From the NCBI RefSeq assembly GCF_001006005.1, contig NZ_CP011254.1, positions 2,542,001-2,606,000 on the forward strand: 64,000 nucleotides of DNA. Direction: 5' to 3'. Position 1 is the first letter of the stretch. Every line of letters starts with the position of its first letter. The notes beneath the pieces were generated by a model. It saw nothing but the letters and a program-made list of their open reading frames with translations. It made no database searches and was not told where the DNA came from. A program made the position numbers and the translations under genes. Below are positions 8,438 to 17,073 of the stretch, one piece after another. This DNA is from Serratia fonticola (GTDB lineage Bacteria; Pseudomonadota; Gammaproteobacteria; Enterobacterales; Enterobacteriaceae).

Positions 8438-10009
8438 CTATTTTCGGACCTCGTCCCAATTCAGACCAAAGCGCGCCAGGTATTTACGCAGCCGGTCGGC
8501 ATCATTGGGCTGCTTTTTCTGCTGGCGCGAGACGGCAAACAGTTGTCTACCCGCTTCGGAAAGTGACGTGGAAGATCGGCATACTTTAAGCACTGTCTCC
8601 AACTGGCTTTGCTCAAACAAATCGATATCGGCAAGCTCGACAGGTAATTGCACGCTGGTATTCCCCTGCCAATGGGATTTCAACCGAGCTATCTCTTCAT
8701 CGACTAACGGCTGGTTGATGCGCCCCTGTTCCGCCAACGTTGCCATGCGTGCGATGGAAGATCCCAGTTCGCGGAAGTTACCGCGCCAGACCGCCTGCGG
8801 GGAATGGGCAAAAGCCAGGTAACGCTGTCTGGCATCTTTGTCGAACCGGACCTGCGTCTGGTTGCTGCGGGCAAAGCGCTGTAACTCGTAATCGATGTTC
8901 GGCTCAATATCTTCGCGACGCTCAGCCAGGCCGGGCAGTGGGAAGGTCCACATATTGATACGGGCGTATAAATCCTCACGGAAACGGCCTTGGGCTATCC
9001 AGTCGCGCATATCACGGTGGGTACCGGCAATTAGTTGAAAGTCGCTGCTGGCTTCCTTATCTGCCCCAAAGGGGAAGAAGGTTTTTTCCTCGATGGCTTT
9101 CAGTAGCATTGCCTGCTCGTCTAGCCCCAGCTCGGCGATCTCATCAAGGAACAGCACGCCGCCGTCGGCTTCACGCAGTAGGCCAGCCCGTGCCTGCAAT
9201 GCTCCAGTGAATGCCCCTTTCACATGGCCGAACAGAGTCGACATGGCGTTATCGCCGCGCAGGGTGGCACAGTTCACCGCGACAAAACGGCCTTTCACCA
9301 GATGGCGCGAATGCCGGAGTTGGTAGATACGCTCGGCCAAAAAGGATTTCCCGGCTCCGGTGGGGCCGGTGAGTAACATGGGCGCATTGGAGCGCAGGGC
9401 CACACGTTCAATCTGGTCGATCAGCGTGTTAAAGGTGGCGTTGCGCGTTTCAATACCGGCTTTGAGGAACGACACCGAACGCTGTTGTTCATGCAGGAAA
9501 CGGCTGGTGAGGGCGGTATAGCGGCTGAGATCCAGATCGATCACCGAGTAGATCCCTTGAGGGGAAGGGCGATCGCTTTTGTCACCGGGGGCGGTTTGCA
9601 GCAATTGAGCAGGCAGGTAACGTGCCTCGGTCAGCAGGAACCAGCAGATCTGTACCACGTGGGTGCCAGTGGTGATATGCACCAGATAGTCTTCGTTCTC
9701 AGTATCAAACGGATAGCGGCTGGCGAAATCCAGAAAGGCGCTGTACACCTCTTCCAAATCCCAGGGATCCTTAAGTGCCACTTCCTGTAACACCACCTGA
9801 GTGGCGGGTGAAACCGCCACGATATCTTCCGCCACCTGCTGCGCCATGCCTTTATCGCGCGGTTGATGCAGCAGCTCCAGGCGATCGATCGGCAGCTCGG
9901 GTTGCTGGCACAGCCCCACCGTTGGCCGCCACTTGCTCCAGCGGTTTTCCCGTTTGCCACGTTTATCCAGCGTGGTGCCCAGCACTCCGATCACGACTCT
10001 GCGTTTCAT
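8438..10009 (-). CDS. rtcR: Sigma-54-dependent RNA-repair regulator RtcR
   Basis: A 523-residue activator of the rtc operon. The N-terminal about 180 residues form the CARF-type sensory domain of RtcR, thought to bind a terminal RNA nucleotide or cyclic-phosphate ligand. The AAA+ domain carries Walker A GPTGAGKS (215-222), the sigma-54 contact loop GAFTGA (265-270) and DGGVLFLDEIAELG. The C terminus is a DNA-binding helix-turn-helix. It is transcribed divergently from rtcB, which has a -24/-12 promoter, exactly the E. coli arrangement. Confidence 0.95.
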   Translation of the reverse strand: MKRRVVIGVLGTTLDKRGKRENRWSKWRPTVGLCQQPELPIDRLELLHQPRDKGMAQQVAEDIVAVSPATQVVLQEVALKDPWDLEEVYSAFLDFASRYPFDTENEDYLVHITTGTHVVQICWFLLTEARYLPAQLLQTAPGDKSDRPSPQGIYSVIDLDLSRYTALTSRFLHEQQRSVSFLKAGIETRNATFNTLIDQIERVALRSNAPMLLTGPTGAGKSFLAERIYQLRHSRHLVKGRFVAVNCATLRGDNAMSTLFGHVKGAFTGALQARAGLLREADGGVLFLDEIAELGLDEQAMLLKAIEEKTFFPFGADKEASSDFQLIAGTHRDMRDWIAQGRFREDLYARINMWTFPLPGLAERREDIEPNIDYELQRFARSNQTQVRFDKDARQRYLAFAHSPQAVWRGNFRELGSSIARMATLAEQGRINQPLVDEEIARLKSHWQGNTSVQLPVELADIDLFEQSQLETVLKVCRSSTSLSEAGRQLFAVSRQQKKQPNDADRLRKYLARFGLNWDEVRK

Positions 10010-10145
10010 ATTATCCCTTGCGATAAAATACTATCCTGCAAGATAAAATAACGATTTGTTGGCATCATCGCCAGTAGTGGATAAAAAATTATTTATTTGT
10101 TTAATATCAATTAATTGAAATTTTAATGGGTGTTTTTATAAAAAT

Positions 10146-10161
10146 TGGCACGCCTTTCGCT
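10146..10161 (+). promoter_or_regulatory. Sigma-54 (-24/-12) promoter of rtcB
   Basis: TGGCAC-N5-TCGCT, with the invariant GG and GC dinucleotides 10 nt apart (consensus TGGCAC-N5-TTGCW). It is about 40 nt before the rtcB start and downstream of divergent rtcR, a sigma-54 activator. The A/T-rich tract between 10030 and 10140 is the likely RtcR and IHF binding region. Confidence 0.85.
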
Positions 10162-10198
10162 ATATCTACCACGTCAATAGAAAAAGGATGACTAAAAA

Positions 10199-11434
10199 AT
10201 GACTTACACAAAAAACAATAACTATGAATTGATGGCACCGGTTAACAGCGCACCAATCAAAATGTGGACACAGGGCGTGCCCGTTGAGCCAGAAGCGCGT
10301 GAGCAGTTGCTGAATACGGCAAAAATGCCGTTTGTTTTTAAACACCTGGCGGTGATGCCGGATGTGCATTTGGGTAAAGGTTCCACCATTGGTAGCGTGA
10401 TCCCTACCCGTGGCGCGATTATCCCGGCGGCCGTAGGCGTGGATATTGGTTGCGGCATGATTGCGGTGCGTACTTCGCTGGTGGCCGCCGATCTGCCGGA
10501 TAGCCTGGCTGGGTTGCGTAGCGCCATCGAACAGGCGGTGCCGCATGGGCGTAGCTCAACCCGTTCGAAAAGAGATAAAGGAAGTTGGACCACTCCGCCG
10601 CAAACCGTCGATCGCCACTGGGCCGAGCTGGCTCCGCGCTTTAACCGCCTGATCGATAAATACCCGCGGTTGCGTAACACCAACAACTACCAGCATCTGG
10701 GAACGTTGGGAACGGGTAACCACTTTATCGAGGTCTGCCTGGATGAAACGCAGCAGGTGTGGGTGATGCTGCATAGCGGTTCCCGTGGCGTGGGGAATGC
10801 CATCGGTTCGCTGTTTATTGCTCTGGCGCAGCAGGATATGCAACAGCATATCGCTAACCTGCCGGATCGTAATCTGGCCTATTTCGAGGAAGGTAGCCAG
10901 CATTTTGACGATTACATGGAAGCCGTGGGTTGGGCGCAGGACTTTGCCCGTCATAACCGGGAAGTGATGATGGAGCACGTGCTGGCGGCGTTGTCGCGTA
11001 TCGTGACCAAACCGTTCACCACCCAGCAAGAGGCCGTGAACTGCCACCATAACTATGTGCAACGTGAGACGCACTTTGGTGAGCCGGTGTTGGTGACGCG
11101 TAAAGGGGCCGTGTCTGCGCAGAAAGGGCAGATGGGGATCATCCCCGGTTCGATGGGGGCGAAAAGCTTCATCGTGCGCGGATTGGGTAACGAAGAGAGC
11201 TTCTGCTCTTGCAGCCATGGAGCAGGCCGCACCATGAGCCGTACGGCGGCGAAAAAACGCTTCACCGTGGCCGACCAGATCCGGGCTACCGAACATGTGG
11301 AATGCCGTAAGGACAGCGAGGTGATCGATGAGATCCCAATGGCTTATAAAGATATCGATGCGGTGATGGCGGCACAGTCCTCACTGGTGGAAATCGTCCA
11401 TACCCTGCGGCAGGTGGTATGCGTAAAAGGATAA
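10199..11434 (+). CDS. rtcB: RNA-splicing ligase RtcB
   Basis: A 411-residue GTP- and Mn2+-dependent RNA ligase joining 2',3'-cyclic phosphate (or 3'-phosphate) ends to 5'-OH ends. It repairs cleaved tRNA or rRNA. Seen: MPDVHLGKGSTIGSVIPT, the metal site GVDIGCGMIAVRTS, GTGNHFIEV, LHSGSRGVGN, and the guanylylated histidine motif CSCSHGAGRTMSR. Length is as in E. coli (408). It is the first gene behind the sigma-54 promoter and 4 nt before rlaP. rtcA, usually next in E. coli, is absent. Confidence 0.96.
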   Translation: MTYTKNNNYELMAPVNSAPIKMWTQGVPVEPEAREQLLNTAKMPFVFKHLAVMPDVHLGKGSTIGSVIPTRGAIIPAAVGVDIGCGMIAVRTSLVAADLPDSLAGLRSAIEQAVPHGRSSTRSKRDKGSWTTPPQTVDRHWAELAPRFNRLIDKYPRLRNTNNYQHLGTLGTGNHFIEVCLDETQQVWVMLHSGSRGVGNAIGSLFIALAQQDMQQHIANLPDRNLAYFEEGSQHFDDYMEAVGWAQDFARHNREVMMEHVLAALSRIVTKPFTTQQEAVNCHHNYVQRETHFGEPVLVTRKGAVSAQKGQMGIIPGSMGAKSFIVRGLGNEESFCSCSHGAGRTMSRTAAKKRFTVADQIRATEHVECRKDSEVIDEIPMAYKDIDAVMAAQSSLVEIVHTLRQVVCVKG

Positions 11435-11438
11435 CGTG

Positions 11439-12230
11439 ATGGAACAGCAATTAAACGGCGTGGACAGCGCCATGCGGGAAAGAGTCCGACAAGTGTTGGG
11501 TGAGGTAGAAAAACGTTATGACGTGCGGGTGCTTTATGCCTGCGAGTCTGGCAGCCGTGGTTGGGGCTTTGCCTCGCCAGACAGCGATTACGACGTGCGT
11601 TTTTTGTATGTTCACCCACCAGAATGGTATCTGCGGGTAGAAGCGCAGAGGGATGTGATAGAGCTGCCAATCGATCATGAGCTGGATGTCTGTGGCTGGG
11701 AATGGCGCAAGGCGCTCGGCTTGCTGAAGCGGGCTAACCCGACGCTGATCGAGTGGCTGGATTCACCCGTGGTGTATCAGGAAGCCCCTGAGAGCGTCGC
11801 GGCGTTGCGAGATGTGGTGCCGGAGTGGTTCTCCGCGCAGCGGGCGCGCTGGCACTATCTGTCGATGGCCAGGAAAAACTTCCGTGGTTATCTGCAGGGG
11901 GAGCAGGTAAGGCTGAAGAAATATTTCTATGTGCTGCGCCCTCTGCTGGCGGTGCGCTGGATAGAAGCTGGCAAGGGCGTGCCACCGATGCGTTTTGACC
12001 AACTGTTGACTGGCACGGTCGAGGATCCTCTGCTATTGGCGGAAATCCATGAATTACTGGCGGCCAAACGGCGCGCAGGTGAGGCAGAGTACGGCCCACG
12101 TAGGGAAAGGATCCACGCGTTTATCGCGCAGGAACTGACGGCGGATGCCCGGCAGGAAGCCTTGCCCGACAGCCAAGCCCGCAGCGACAGATCGCTGGAT
12201 GAACTGCTTTATCGCACGGTGATGGTGTAA
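11439..12230 (+). CDS. rlaP: RlaP-type nucleotidyltransferase (RNA-repair-associated, pol-beta fold)
   Basis: A 263-residue protein of the pol-beta nucleotidyltransferase superfamily, RlaP/YcgL group (COG3541-like). Seen: the active-site GSRGWGFASPDSDYDVRFLY, i.e. GS plus a DxD metal pair, and a helical C-terminal half. RlaP proteins are known mainly by association with RtcB-type RNA-repair operons; their reaction is not settled. It starts 5 nt after rtcB with AAAGG spaced 8 nt, so it is co-transcribed and presumably acts on the same damaged RNA ends. A GTG 3 nt upstream is an alternative start. Confidence 0.75.
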   Translation: MEQQLNGVDSAMRERVRQVLGEVEKRYDVRVLYACESGSRGWGFASPDSDYDVRFLYVHPPEWYLRVEAQRDVIELPIDHELDVCGWEWRKALGLLKRANPTLIEWLDSPVVYQEAPESVAALRDVVPEWFSAQRARWHYLSMARKNFRGYLQGEQVRLKKYFYVLRPLLAVRWIEAGKGVPPMRFDQLLTGTVEDPLLLAEIHELLAAKRRAGEAEYGPRRERIHAFIAQELTADARQEALPDSQARSDRSLDELLYRTVMV

Positions 12231-12233
12231 TCA

Positions 12234-12259
12234 ACCGGGGAGAAGGAAGGCTCCCCGGT
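12234..12259 (+). terminator. Hairpin after rlaP
   Basis: ACCGGGGAG-AAGGAAGG-CTCCCCGGT, a perfect 9-bp stem starting 4 nt after the rlaP stop. No T tract follows at once, so it may stop RNA decay rather than terminate transcription. Confidence 0.5.
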
Positions 12260-12303
12260 AACACTGAGGATATAAAAAAATGGTTAACTCATTGATTATA
12301 TAA

Positions 12304-12327
12304 GGGCGCAGTATACGGCGCCCCTAC
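12304..12327. repeat. Palindromic repeat (GGGCGCAGCATGC family), copy 3
   Basis: GGGCGCAGTATACGGCGCCC followed by CTAC, between rlaP and the group II intron. Confidence 0.65.
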
Positions 12328-12376
12328 GAGTTGAGTTGGTTGGGATTTGTCAGGCTAGGTATTCCCCAGTCCGACC

Positions 12377-12400
12377 GTAGGGGCGCTGCATGCTGCGCCC
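12377..12400. repeat. Palindromic repeat (GGGCGCAGCATGC family), copy 4, next to intron 5' end
   Basis: Inverse orientation, GTAGGGGCGCTGCATGCTGC then GCCC. It ends 7 nt before the apparent 5' end of the group II intron. Some group II introns insert just after hairpins, so it is a candidate recognition element. Confidence 0.7.
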
Positions 12401-12407
12401 GTTTAAT

Positions 12408-14271
12408 GTGTGCCGGGCATGCTCAGCAGCTCGGGGGTGAAAGTCCCCTGTCCAGCCTGATGGTGGCGAAGGACTAGTGAAGCGCAAGGGCGTCGTCGTG
12501 AGGCGGGGTCTGAAGGAAGCGTGGAGCAAAACCATGACCTGACGAACAGAAATCAGATATGAGGCCTACCCGGCTGGCGGAGCAAGCGTTTGATTGCAAA
12601 GGCCATAACCATCAAGAGTCGGGGGGGTAGATCTGGCAGGTGTGTGGTGAAAGCGGCTGAGCTTACCCCGGGAGGCCTGTCCGGCGTTCTGCATTCAGAA
12701 CTGAGCGCACCGTAAGGTGCGCTGATCGGCGGACAGGAGTCAGCAGAGGGCATAGTAGGACAGGACTGTCCGAAGGCCCGAACGGTAATGAGTGACAAGT
12801 ATCAGCGGAGGTTCTGAACGGTCATGCAGCAGAAAACGCATCGCGGCCCTGAAGCAGAAAGACGGGGTGAAGCCCCGAACGTCGGCTCTCAGGGGGCTGA
12901 AACCGTACAGGCACCGACGACCAGAGAAAGTCCGTCGTCAGCAGAATGGCTGATGGAAGCCATCTGTGAACCCGTCAATCTCAAGCAAGCCCTGAAAAGA
13001 GTGAAAGCCAATAAAGGTGCGGCGGGAAGTGACGGCATGAGCGTAAGCGATCTGCCGGACTACCTGAAACGCCACTGGCCGGAACTGAAAGCGCAACTGC
13101 TGTCCGGCAGTTACTGCCCATCCCCTGTGAGAAGAGTGAGCATCCCGAAACCCGGGGGCGGCGAACGCCTGTTGGGTATCCCGACGGTAGTCGATCGCTT
13201 TATCCAGCAGGCGGTGATGCAGGAACTGCAACGGCAGTGGGATGCGTCGTTCAGCGATAACAGCTATGGGTTCCGGCCCGGACGCTCGGCCCATCAGGCA
13301 GTGAAACAGGCTCAGGACTATATCGGTTCTGGGTATCACTGGGTAGTCGATCTCGATCTGGAGAAGTTCTTTGATCGGGTAAATCACGACGTGCTGATGA
13401 GCCGGATAGCGAAACGGGTAACGGATAAACGGGCGCTGTCACTTATCCGCCGGTTCCTGAACGCAGGTGTGATGGAGGCCGGTCTGGTAAGGCCGGTGAC
13501 AGAAGGGACGCCGCAGGGCGGCCCACTGTCGCCGTTGTTATCGAATGTGCTACTGGACGACTTCGATAAGGAACTGGAGAAACGTGGCCTGAAGTTCGTG
13601 CGTTACGCAGATGACTGCAATATCTACGTGAAAAGCGAACGGGCAGGCCGCCGTGTGATGGAGGGGCTGACACATTGGCTGAGCCGAAAACTGAAACTGA
13701 AGGTGAACGCGAAGAAGAGCGCGGTAGCGCAGCCGGAAACGCGTAAGTTCCTGGGTTACAGCTTCAGAAGGGGCAGAAAGGTCAGGTGCGTGGTGTCGCC
13801 GGACGCAGTGAAACGGTTCAAAGTGCGGGTAAGGGAACTGACGGGGCGCAACACAGGGAGAAGTCTTGAGCAGCTAATCCAGCCATTAAAGCGGTATCTG
13901 ATGGGATGGAAAAGTTACTACGGGATGAACGAGTGGCCGTCGATAATGCGAGAGCTGAACGGATGGATAAGACGCAGGCTGCGAAGTGTACTCTGGAAAC
14001 AGTGGAAAACAGGCAGCAAGCGTTATAAAGAGCTGCGGCGGCGGGATGTAAGGAAAGACCTGGCGGCGCGGACGGTGGGAAGCAGCCATAAACAGTGGCG
14101 GATAAGTAATAGCCCGGCGCTGAGCATAGCCCTTCCCAACCAGCTGTTCATCAAACTGGGCCTGCCAGAACTGTAAGCAGGCGGCGATAAACATAACCGA
14201 ACCGCCGTATACGGACCCGTATGTACGGTGGTGTGGGAGGAGGCTGATCGTGAGGTCAGCCCCTATCCCGA
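12408..14271 (+). mobile_element. Group II intron (retroelement) with encoded reverse transcriptase
   Basis: About 1.86 kb. The 5' boundary is set at GTGTG (12408), matching the GUGYG start of group II introns. The first 416 nt have no reading frame of their own and show the paired, purine-rich structure of ribozyme domains I-IV. The maturase frame follows. Domain V is the hairpin ACCGCCGTATACGG-ACCC-GTATGTACGGTGGT (about 14201-14232), and domain VI contains GGCTGA/TCAGCC. The 3' end is placed at CTATCCCGAT (about 14271). Boundaries are estimates to a few nt. It sits between convergent rlaP and the HNH gene, so it interrupts no gene. Confidence 0.85.
12824..14176 (+). CDS. ltrA: Group II intron reverse transcriptase/maturase
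   Basis: A 450-residue intron-encoded protein. Reverse-transcriptase blocks: VKANKGAAGSDGMSV (RT1), IPKPGGGERLLGIPTV (RT2), NSYGFRPGRSAHQAV (RT3), DLDLEKFFDRVNHDVL (RT4), the GTPQGGPLSPLLSN block, and the catalytic YADD (about residues 270-273). The maturase/thumb region follows with LKRYLMGWKSYYG. The protein ends about 20 residues after the maturase domain with no endonuclease (HNH) domain visible, as in En-less classes; the class is not assigned. It splices and retromobilises its host intron. Confidence 0.93.
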   Translation: MQQKTHRGPEAERRGEAPNVGSQGAETVQAPTTRESPSSAEWLMEAICEPVNLKQALKRVKANKGAAGSDGMSVSDLPDYLKRHWPELKAQLLSGSYCPSPVRRVSIPKPGGGERLLGIPTVVDRFIQQAVMQELQRQWDASFSDNSYGFRPGRSAHQAVKQAQDYIGSGYHWVVDLDLEKFFDRVNHDVLMSRIAKRVTDKRALSLIRRFLNAGVMEAGLVRPVTEGTPQGGPLSPLLSNVLLDDFDKELEKRGLKFVRYADDCNIYVKSERAGRRVMEGLTHWLSRKLKLKVNAKKSAVAQPETRKFLGYSFRRGRKVRCVVSPDAVKRFKVRVRELTGRNTGRSLEQLIQPLKRYLMGWKSYYGMNEWPSIMRELNGWIRRRLRSVLWKQWKTGSKRYKELRRRDVRKDLAARTVGSSHKQWRISNSPALSIALPNQLFIKLGLPEL

Positions 14272-14275
14272 TTCT

Positions 14276-15040
14276 TCAGTTTTTAGCGATAAAAATGTTT
14301 TGCCGATGATAGGCCAACTGGCTGGCATCCGGAGGGAAATCGACCGGTTGCCTCAGCCTGCGACCTTCATATTTGGCGAAATTCTCTTCGCTGATGGCGC
14401 TTTTCAGTTGTTTAAGGCGCGGTGAAAGTACCAGCTCAAGGTGTTCATTAAAGGTGATTAACCCGCGATCGAACGCTTTATCGTGCAGGTTGGACAGACA
14501 TAAGCCGTTGTTGGGGTTGAGCCGATGTTCAACGGTATGCTTCCACGGGCGAATATGGCTGGCGACCAGCAGCATCGGTTCTTCCAGTTCGGTCAGGCAA
14601 CAGCGATTTTCATACGCATCCAGCACCCGTTTGCGGAACAGTTGCTGACCAACACGCGCATTGATGATGGTGGTTCTTTCTCTGCCACTGAAGTCTTCCA
14701 TGCCGCTGTCATGCAATGCCATAACTGGTGGTTCCAATTGTGTCATCGCCAATTGGCACTGCTGTTCAAAGGTTTCACTGTCGAAGTTCATTTCCTGCCA
14801 CAGCGCCTGATCGGCTTTGGAGGCTCCCGTCAGCCCACGCCGGCCAGAGTTAACGATAAACGGATCCAGACTGGCGATGTTCACCAGCTTCATTGCCAAT
14901 GCGGAAGGTGAGCGGCCGATTAACCCAGCATAGTGGATAATGTCAGGGTTTTTGGCGTGCAACTTACCAAAAGGGATTTGGCTGTATAGCGTAAAAGCTA
15001 CCAGCAACTGTTCCCGTGTCCAGAGATTGACGGCAGCCAT
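14276..15040 (-). CDS. HNH endonuclease-domain protein
   Basis: A 254-residue protein. The C-terminal half has the HNH fold used by restriction-like proteins: ENRCCLTE, LLVASHIRPWKH, HRLNPNNGLCLSNLHDKAFDRGLITF. The first half (WTREQLLVAFTLYSQIPFGK, GRSPSALAMKLVNIASLDP) looks helical and recurs in predicted HNH restriction endonucleases. No methylase is adjacent, so it may be a type IV-like or orphan defence nuclease; that is inference. The start was placed at 15040 because GAGG precedes it; a frame 20 codons longer exists. Its stop lies about 5 nt from the group II intron end. Confidence 0.7.
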   Translation of the reverse strand: MAAVNLWTREQLLVAFTLYSQIPFGKLHAKNPDIIHYAGLIGRSPSALAMKLVNIASLDPFIVNSGRRGLTGASKADQALWQEMNFDSETFEQQCQLAMTQLEPPVMALHDSGMEDFSGRERTTIINARVGQQLFRKRVLDAYENRCCLTELEEPMLLVASHIRPWKHTVEHRLNPNNGLCLSNLHDKAFDRGLITFNEHLELVLSPRLKQLKSAISEENFAKYEGRRLRQPVDFPPDASQLAYHRQNIFIAKN

Positions 15041-15128
15041 CAGGGCCTCGTTGTGGCATAACTTAATTGCGTTAGTTGAACCACTTACTATGCCAGGCAC
15101 ATCGGTTATTGCCTACCCTCATCGATAA

Positions 15129-15145
15129 TATGCAGCGCCCCTAGG
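15129..15145. repeat. Half copy of the GGGCGCAGCATGC palindrome
   Basis: ATGCAGCGCCCCTAG, one arm and loop only, in the gap between the HNH gene and the small lipoprotein gene. Confidence 0.45.
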
Positions 15146-15202
15146 TGGCGAGCCGATGAATAAATGTCTGTAGTCTCGGGAGTCTGCGGATTTTTCCAGG
15201 GA

Positions 15203-15472
15203 TTAACGGCGTCCGGGATGACCTTTCCCATGATCCTTCCCATACCCATGTTTATCACCGCCTTTGTGATCACCTCTGTTACCATGCTCCTTACGGGGGG
15301 GCACTTTATGACCCTTATCGTCGTCACCATCACTTAGCAGTGCCAATGCGACCAGTGCACCTAGCCCGATCACCACACCGGTGATCGCGACCTCATCGTT
15401 GGTCATATTGGCACAGCCAACCGTCGACAAACACAGCAAACCAATCAGCGGATTTCTCAAAGACTTAACCAT
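15203..15472 (-). CDS. Small predicted lipoprotein with His/Lys/Gly-rich tail
   Basis: An 89-residue protein. The N terminus KSLRNPLIGLLCLSTVGCAN has a lipobox (STVGC), so it is probably lipid-anchored. One hydrophobic segment (ITGVVIGLGALVALALLS) follows, then a very polar tail with repeated DDDKGHK, GDHKGGDKHGYGKDHGKGH. The tail could bind metal ions, but nothing shows that directly. The start at 15472 has better spacing to AAAGGA than the Met two codons earlier. No family recognised. Confidence 0.6.
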   Translation of the reverse strand: MVKSLRNPLIGLLCLSTVGCANMTNDEVAITGVVIGLGALVALALLSDGDDDKGHKVPPRKEHGNRGDHKGGDKHGYGKDHGKGHPGRR

Positions 15473-15720
15473 GATCATTGATCCTTTTACGGTCAGTTAG
15501 CTTTCCATTCAAACTACCGATACCGTAGGACATCGCTATCGCTGGCTCAAGATAAGCTCAGGTAAATTAAGTGATAAGCTTCGTCAAGGAGCTTGACGTG
15601 GATTGACATTAGCGGGAGAGAAGCGGGAGCCAAAGGGTAAAAAGCCTGGTTGAGACTATTCTTCCCCCACCCCAGCGCTGTGGCGTTCAAACGCAAGCGT
15701 AAACTGTCGCACGTTCGATT

Positions 15721-15752
15721 CCCTCTCCTTGGGGAGAGGGTTAGGGTGAGGG
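15721..15752. repeat. Partial copy C of the CCCTCACCC inverted-repeat element
   Basis: CCCTCTCCTTGGGGAGAGGG followed by TTAGGGTGAGGG, the right-hand hairpin of the element seen whole at 44019-44197. It lies just after the yncE stop codon. The left end is not recognisable. Confidence 0.6.
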
Positions 15753-15764
15753 AGAATAACGCGA

Positions 15765-16841
15765 TTACTTCAACGCAATGCGGATCACATCATCCGGATC
15801 GGTCGCTTCTTTTTCACGGCTTGAAGCCTGTTTCACGCTCACGTACAGCGTTTTACCATCTGGTGACAGTGCCAGGCTGTTTGGATGCGTTGGCGTCTTG
15901 ATGGTTTCCAACAGCTTGTAGCTCTTGGCATCAATTACGCTCACGGTGCCTTCTTTGCGATGAGTGACGTACACTTCATTGCGCGCTGGGTTAAACAGCA
16001 CGGCCAGGGATTCCGGCACGTCGATCTTCTGCAGAATGTTGCCGTTGTTGGTATCAACAACCAGCACCTGCGGCTGCTTGGAGTCGGTAATAAACGCGCG
16101 ATGGTTTGCCGGATCCAGGCTGATATTCAGGAAGAAGTGTTCCTTAGACTCATCCAGTTTCTTACGTGACAGCACCTTATTGGTTTTGGTATCGATAGTC
16201 ACCAGTTCGCCATCGGCATTGGTCACATACAGGCGGCTTGCCGCTGCATCCAGCGCCAGACCGGTACCGTATTTACCGGTTTCGGTGATGGTGGTGCGCA
16301 GGGTCAGATCCTTGCCATCCACAACCCAAACCACGCTGGACTCGCCCAGGCCGGTGATATAGACGGTGTCTGTCGTAGCATCTGCCACCAGTTCACGTGG
16401 GGCCAATGGTTTCACGGTATCAGAGCGTTTACGAGCGTCCAGCACCAGGCGGCCTTTCACTTCGCCGGTTTTACCGTCGATCGCGGTCAGTGAGTTACTG
16501 GTGGTGTTACCAAAATAGAGAGTGTCGGTCTTGGTATTGATGGCGGCACCGAACGGCTTGATATCGTTATGAATGATCTGCGTGATATCCAGCGTTTGTG
16601 GGTCGAGGCGATAGACGATGCCGCCCTTATCCAGCTTGCGGCTCTGTGAAGTTGCCAGATACAGCGCATTCTCGCCCTGGCTGTACACCATCTCGTAAGC
16701 GCCTTTACCTACCGGCTTACGCAGCAGTTCCGTCTCTGTCTGTGCCAGCACAGAGGTGGAAAACATCAGGCTGCTGAGAAGCAACAGAGGGTAAACCGCA
16801 CGTCCGCCAAACTTACGGCTGGTGGTCATCATAGCGTTCAT
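15765..16841 (-). CDS. yncE: YncE-type periplasmic beta-propeller protein
   Basis: A 358-residue seven-bladed beta-propeller (YVTN/NHL-like), exported by a signal peptide (LLLLSSLMFSTSVLAQ). It is a close match to E. coli YncE, including LLRKPVGKGAYEMVYSQGEN, SQSRKLDKGGIVYRLDP, NADGELVTID, HFFLNISLDPANHRAFITDS and HPNSLALSPDGKTLYVSVKQ. E. coli YncE is iron-repressed through Fur and binds single-stranded DNA in vitro; its role is unknown. The partner receptor gene yncD of E. coli is not adjacent here. A Fur box lies about 125 nt upstream. Confidence 0.92.
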   Translation of the reverse strand: MNAMMTTSRKFGGRAVYPLLLLSSLMFSTSVLAQTETELLRKPVGKGAYEMVYSQGENALYLATSQSRKLDKGGIVYRLDPQTLDITQIIHNDIKPFGAAINTKTDTLYFGNTTSNSLTAIDGKTGEVKGRLVLDARKRSDTVKPLAPRELVADATTDTVYITGLGESSVVWVVDGKDLTLRTTITETGKYGTGLALDAAASRLYVTNADGELVTIDTKTNKVLSRKKLDESKEHFFLNISLDPANHRAFITDSKQPQVLVVDTNNGNILQKIDVPESLAVLFNPARNEVYVTHRKEGTVSVIDAKSYKLLETIKTPTHPNSLALSPDGKTLYVSVKQASSREKEATDPDDVIRIALK

Positions 16842-16966
16842 AAAAGCTCCATTTCATCAAAATACAGGTCACCACCGGGCTGCTGCTCGGCGGCTAAATC
16901 GGGCTCAACATTGAATCGAAAGCAAAATCAGGCCGGTCATGTCATTGCATGCGGCTCACTATATTT

Positions 16967-16985
16967 GTGAATGATAATCATTATT
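16967..16985. promoter_or_regulatory. Fur box upstream of yncE
   Basis: GTGAATGATAATCATTATT matches 16 of 19 positions of the Fur consensus GATAATGATAATCATTATC. It agrees with known Fur control of yncE in E. coli. Confidence 0.8.
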
Positions 16986-17073
16986 CTTACGGAAGGGGAG
17001 CACTTTTGTTGATTGGGGCGATAACTGTCACGTTTAGGGCAATCAGCGAGGGAGGAGAATATCCGGCCAGTGT

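Noticed and set aside
10556..11296. Minus-strand frame of 246 codons across rtcB
   Set aside because: Shadow of rtcB; nothing recognisable and no start signal.
12553..12798. Minus-strand frame of 81 codons before the maturase gene
   Set aside because: It lies in the structured 5' part of the group II intron RNA and is not a gene.
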